Positions 41,345 through 43,864 of a DNA stretch of 43,864 bases are shown in pieces. How positions within the stretch are numbered: the stretch's first letter is position 1; each line of letters begins with the position of its first letter. The notes under the pieces were generated by a model that was not told the DNA's origin, ran no database searches, and was given only the letters and a program-made list of their open reading frames with translations. Made by a program: the position numbers and the translations under genes. Source of the DNA: Oscillospiraceae bacterium (lineage in GTDB: Bacteria > Bacillota > Clostridia > Oscillospirales > CAG-272); assembly GCA_015064785.1 (NCBI GenBank), contig SVRM01000024.1, positions 1-43,864 of the forward strand. The letters run 5' to 3'.

Positions 41345-41535
41345 TAAACCGCGATTCAGTGCATTCGAATCGAAAAACAAGAAGCTCGCCGGACAGAACC
41401 GGTTATCTGTCGGCGAGCTGATCAAGTGTATTGAATGCGGTATTGTGGATGGATCCACCAATGACAAGCTGATGGAAAACCTGTATAACGATGAGATCAC
41501 CGCTTACAAGAATACGATTACAATGCGCGTATGAA
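41340..41535 (+). pseudogene. Possible gene-end remnant after the permease
   Basis: A 64-codon open frame, without start, reads AFESKNKKLAGQNRLSVGEL, then IKCIECGIVDGSTND and so on to a stop at 41535. It looks protein-like but is not recognised, and it overlaps a hairpin at 41383-41419. It could be a decayed C-terminus or chance. Confidence 0.3.
41383..41419 (-). terminator. Terminator for the - strand genes
   Basis: AGCTCGCCG(g)ACAGA (41383-41397) pairs with TCTGTCGGCGAGCT (41406-41419), one bulge. Read on the - strand it is followed by TCTTGTTTTT, a good intrinsic terminator. It faces the permease stop at 41344. Confidence 0.7.
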
Positions 41536-41745
41536 AGGCATGTCTATCAAACAGGAGCTTGCCGGGTGCTGCGTTCTCGCGCAGGGTAACGGTGACATCC
41601 TTCATGTGCACACAAAGCGGAGCTTCCTCGGGTGCAAAGAGATAGGATGAACCGAGACGATCCGTAAAAGCAATATTGTCGAGGGTATCATCATAACTGA
41701 ATGTAAAAATTCCTTTTTCCCGGAACCATAATCTGAATATTACTT
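41504..41745 (-). pseudogene. Remnant of a secreted or beta-rich protein
   Basis: An open frame without start on the - strand reads FREKGIFTFSYDDTLDNIAF, then GSSYLFAPEEAPLCVHMKD and VTVTLRENAAPGKLLF to a stop at 41504. The alternation of beta-strand-like segments resembles the end of a carbohydrate-active beta-helix or sandwich protein. No start or ribosome site was found. It follows the GH remnant at 41740. Confidence 0.4.
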
Positions 41746-41952
41746 GATACGGATCATGTCAATAATCTTTCCACTGACCGGCTTTCTGAAATCATCATCG
41801 ACGAGACTGAAACGGTTTCCGTCATACGGGGTGGAAAGGTAGTTCCAGATTGTAATCGGAATTTCGTTCTCATCGCAGAAAGAAATCACATCACGGAACC
41901 AGTTCTCACGGTGTTCGTTTTTGATGTGACGGATCGCTGACACCGAATCCAT
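41740..41952 (-). pseudogene. C-terminal fragment of a GH5-like glycosidase
   Basis: The 70 codons from ATG 41952 read like the last part of a clan GH-A endoglucanase: WFRDVISFCDENEIPITIWNYL, then PYDGNRFSLVDDDFRKPVSG to the stop at 41740. The barrel with the catalytic glutamates is absent. The ATG lies directly at the stop of the binding-protein gene, which suggests a deletion placed the fragment there. It may be translated by coupling but cannot be a working hydrolase. Confidence 0.6.
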
Positions 41953-43412
41953 CAATCGGATTCATCCGCGGCTGCCAAAAAATCATCAAGTGCTTTCTGT
42001 GCGGCATCGTGAATTTTTTCGTAAGAGGATGCAAAATTTTTCACAGCGCCGAAGCAAGCGGAGCGGAGAAGTTGAGAAGAACCGCCAAAATCCATAATGG
42101 TATTGAGTTCAAAAGAAGCGTTATTGAATGTCATGGTCAGAATCTGATAATCCGTATTCGTATGGGAAACCTTGCCGAGTGTCTTTTCAGCAACAGCCGG
42201 AAGGAGATAGTCATACGAATAAACCGCCATGGTTTCCATAATCAGACCGAGACGTTCGGTATCGGTCGCTGTAATCGGTACTGCAATACCGGATGGGAGC
42301 CATGTGTTGCACTCCGTCAGATAGGGATCGCCTTCGTTGAGAACCGGAATCGGCAAGATACCGAAGTCCTGTTCCATACCGCGAACATAGAATATGGTGT
42401 TGGCAACGGTTGAATCGATAAACAGTAAACGACCTTCTGTAAACACTTTATAATGATCGACATTTGTTCCGGTAAAAACGAGCATTTTTGATTTATCGGA
42501 GAAAAGATCGGCGCATTTCAGGATAAAATCAACAGAATCGGCATCATCAATATTGATTGTCCAGTTGCCGCTGCTGTCAGACTGAACCGCATGAAGCCCC
42601 GCTGCAAGATACATTTCATTGCCGAAGGTATGACCCCAGATGGCCGCAAAACGGTCATCTGGCATTTTCATGTTTCCGTCACCGTTCAGATCGTATGCGG
42701 CATCCTTCATCATGGATGCCATCATATCAATCGTCCACTTTCCCTCCATAACAAGTTCCTGCATATCGGGAAGCTGGAGTTCTTTTGCCAGATCACGATT
42801 CACCAGCACATGGGTGGGGGTATAGAGATAGGAAACAGATACCGGACCGGAAGTGAAAAACTGTTTTCCGTTGAAACGCATATAATCGGAAATGGATTTA
42901 TTCCAGTACTGACTGTCCAGGGTAATATGGGGAATCGTTGTGAGATCCATCAGCAGGTTCTGCGTTGTCATGGAATTGATGCCATCTGAAAAAGCAGTAA
43001 TAATCAGGTCATACTCATCGGAATTTGCCATCAGGGATTTTGTTACATCGCTTTTGAGCACGCCTCTGTCAGCATACGGAATTCTGACAAGCTCGATATT
43101 CAGACGGTTTTCCAGCGCATTGTCACGTGTGTGGATAGCGTCGTTGACAACTTCACCGGTAACCTCCTCTGAAATCAGGAAATTCGGACGGGTCTCACTA
43201 TGCTGCGCAACAATGCGGTACTGGAACCCCTCCATATCTCTGGATTCCAGTGTATCCAGATAACGCAGTTCCTCCGCCGCCTTGGTTTCGGTCTCCGGTT
43301 TTGCCTGTGTTCCGTCTGCCGCATCGGCTGCTTGCTTGCCGCAAGCAGAAAGCGATTGACCGAGCATTAAAAGTGCGAGCAGACCTGCGCTGATTTTTGC
43401 TGTGTATTTCAT
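41952..43412 (-). CDS. Family-1 sugar ABC transporter substrate-binding lipoprotein
   Basis: This 486-residue lipoprotein receptor has a signal peptide with lipobox LSAC (Cys24), then an Ala/Glu/Thr linker. Mature signatures are VVNDAIHTRDNALENRLNIEL, YDLNGDGNMKMPDDRF (calcium-type loop) and RGMEQDFGILPIP. AAAGGAACG precedes ATG 43412. It lies 73 nt after the beta-helix-like gene on the same strand and runs into a GH5-like remnant. No permease gene is near. Confidence 0.9.
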   Translation of the reverse strand: MKYTAKISAGLLALLMLGQSLSACGKQAADAADGTQAKPETETKAAEELRYLDTLESRDMEGFQYRIVAQHSETRPNFLISEEVTGEVVNDAIHTRDNALENRLNIELVRIPYADRGVLKSDVTKSLMANSDEYDLIITAFSDGINSMTTQNLLMDLTTIPHITLDSQYWNKSISDYMRFNGKQFFTSGPVSVSYLYTPTHVLVNRDLAKELQLPDMQELVMEGKWTIDMMASMMKDAAYDLNGDGNMKMPDDRFAAIWGHTFGNEMYLAAGLHAVQSDSSGNWTINIDDADSVDFILKCADLFSDKSKMLVFTGTNVDHYKVFTEGRLLFIDSTVANTIFYVRGMEQDFGILPIPVLNEGDPYLTECNTWLPSGIAVPITATDTERLGLIMETMAVYSYDYLLPAVAEKTLGKVSHTNTDYQILTMTFNNASFELNTIMDFGGSSQLLRSACFGAVKNFASSYEKIHDAAQKALDDFLAAADESD

Positions 43413-43485
43413 GATTTCGTTCCTTTCTGATCTGTTGTCTTCCTCTGCGGGAATGATTATCCTGAACCGGGGTTTTATGATAATG

Positions 43486-43864
43486 TCAGCAAGTCAGTTT
43501 CAGGGAATGTACATCACCATCTACAATACATTCCTGTTGTTTGTCCGTCAGGGTGCCGATGACCTTTCCGTCAGCTTCAATGGTCTGGTGTGTGAGATAT
43601 CTGGCTTTCAGCAGCGGTAATTCCGGGTGTGCATCCAATGCAAGCGGTCTTGAGAAATTGACCAGCTCAAAATTGTCGCAGTGTTGTTCCAGAACAATCA
43701 GAGATTCGCTTCGTCCGCCGTCCTCCGTATAGAAGGCTGTCATATTGCTGATCACAACATCGGATACATTGCCCACACCCCTCGGCGCTGCTTCCTCCCG
43801 GAACAACGGTACGCGGCAGTAGCGCAGAGCATCCATGTTCAACGCGTATACACGGCATCCGCAA
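43486..43864 (-). CDS. C-terminal part of a beta-helix-like protein, cut by the window edge
   Basis: The frame stays open to the right edge, so the start is outside the window. The visible 125 residues include VGNVSDVVISNMTAFYTEDG and ESLIVLEQHCDNFELVNFSR. This repeated short-strand spacing suits a right-handed parallel beta-helix, as in pectate lyases and GH28-like enzymes. The tail (TIEADGKVIGTLTDKQQECI) looks like a small beta domain. A polysaccharide-processing role is likely given the neighbours, but no catalytic residues are visible. Confidence 0.5.
   Translation of the reverse strand, partial: CGCRVYALNMDALRYCRVPLFREEAAPRGVGNVSDVVISNMTAFYTEDGGRSESLIVLEQHCDNFELVNFSRPLALDAHPELPLLKARYLTHQTIEADGKVIGTLTDKQQECIVDGDVHSLKLTC

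Noticed and set aside
1-43864. tRNA, rRNA, CRISPR array, prophage or replication origin
   Set aside because: Looked for cloverleaf ends, conserved rRNA stretches, regular repeat-spacer arrays, phage structural genes and DnaA-box clusters; none recognised by eye.

Overview
The window (about 43.9 kb) looks like chromosomal DNA of an anaerobic, saccharolytic Gram-positive bacterium. A gut or rumen-type member of the Clostridia is the best guess. That guess rests on purine-rich AGGAGG ribosome sites, many TTGACA-N17-TATAAT promoters, lipoprotein (lipobox) solute-binding proteins, a Bce-type two-component/ABC resistance module, and dense genes for plant- and host-glycan monosaccharide catabolism. 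No rRNA, tRNA or CRISPR array was seen.

Layout. 1-720: a solo IS200-type element (tnpA, end hairpins, Shine-Dalgarno-sequestering leader). 739-2460: a RpiB-type sugar-phosphate isomerase (-) and nagB (+), whose leader carries a MITE-like hairpin element. 2532-8225 (-): siroheme/Fe-S reductase-like protein, alpha/beta esterase, uxaB and uxaA in one tight run. 8402-11094 (+): iron-siderophore/cobalamin-type ABC importer (binding protein, permease, ATPase). 11153-13373 (-): Gfo/Idh/MocA dehydrogenase and a LacI regulator. 13724-19251 (+): GH42-like hydrolase, a second MITE copy, sugar-binding lipoprotein and another hydrolase-like protein. 19540-24852 (-): uxaC, SDR fructuronate reductase, uxuA, a broken chimeric gene and a GH39 glycosidase, divergent from an AraC regulator (25042). 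26035-31884: SGNH hydrolase (+), AraC regulator (-), then binding protein, unknown barrel-like protein and ADP-ribosylglycohydrolase (+). 31973-33748 (-): a large unknown (alpha/alpha)6-barrel-like protein. 34287-41344 (+): ECF-like sigma factor with membrane partner, response regulator, histidine kinase, ABC ATPase and an 880-residue permease. 41345-43864: gene remnants, a binding-protein gene and the 3' end of a beta-helix-like gene, all mainly on the - strand.

Functionally, the two - strand clusters together encode both hexuronate branches from glucuronate/galacturonate to 2-keto-3-deoxygluconate (UxaC, UxaB, UxaA; UxaC, fructuronate reductase, UxuA). They are fed by glycosidases and an esterase that would release uronates, xylose or acetyl groups from plant polymers. 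KDG kinase and KDPG aldolase are not in the window. Three intact family-1 sugar-binding lipoproteins are present, but no sugar ABC permease genes, so permeases must be encoded elsewhere.

The most unusual signal is a pair of hairpin-chain elements at 1524-1696 and 15816-16037. They have 19-bp imperfect terminal inverted repeats and are each flanked by a different 11-bp direct repeat. Both end 19-20 nt upstream of a start codon, just 5' of the ribosome-binding site, so they look like a mobile element that becomes the mRNA leader. Other notable points are overlapping convergent consensus promoters at 8285-8372, a symmetric LacI operator pair at 13461-13567, and two areas of gene decay by fusion or deletion.
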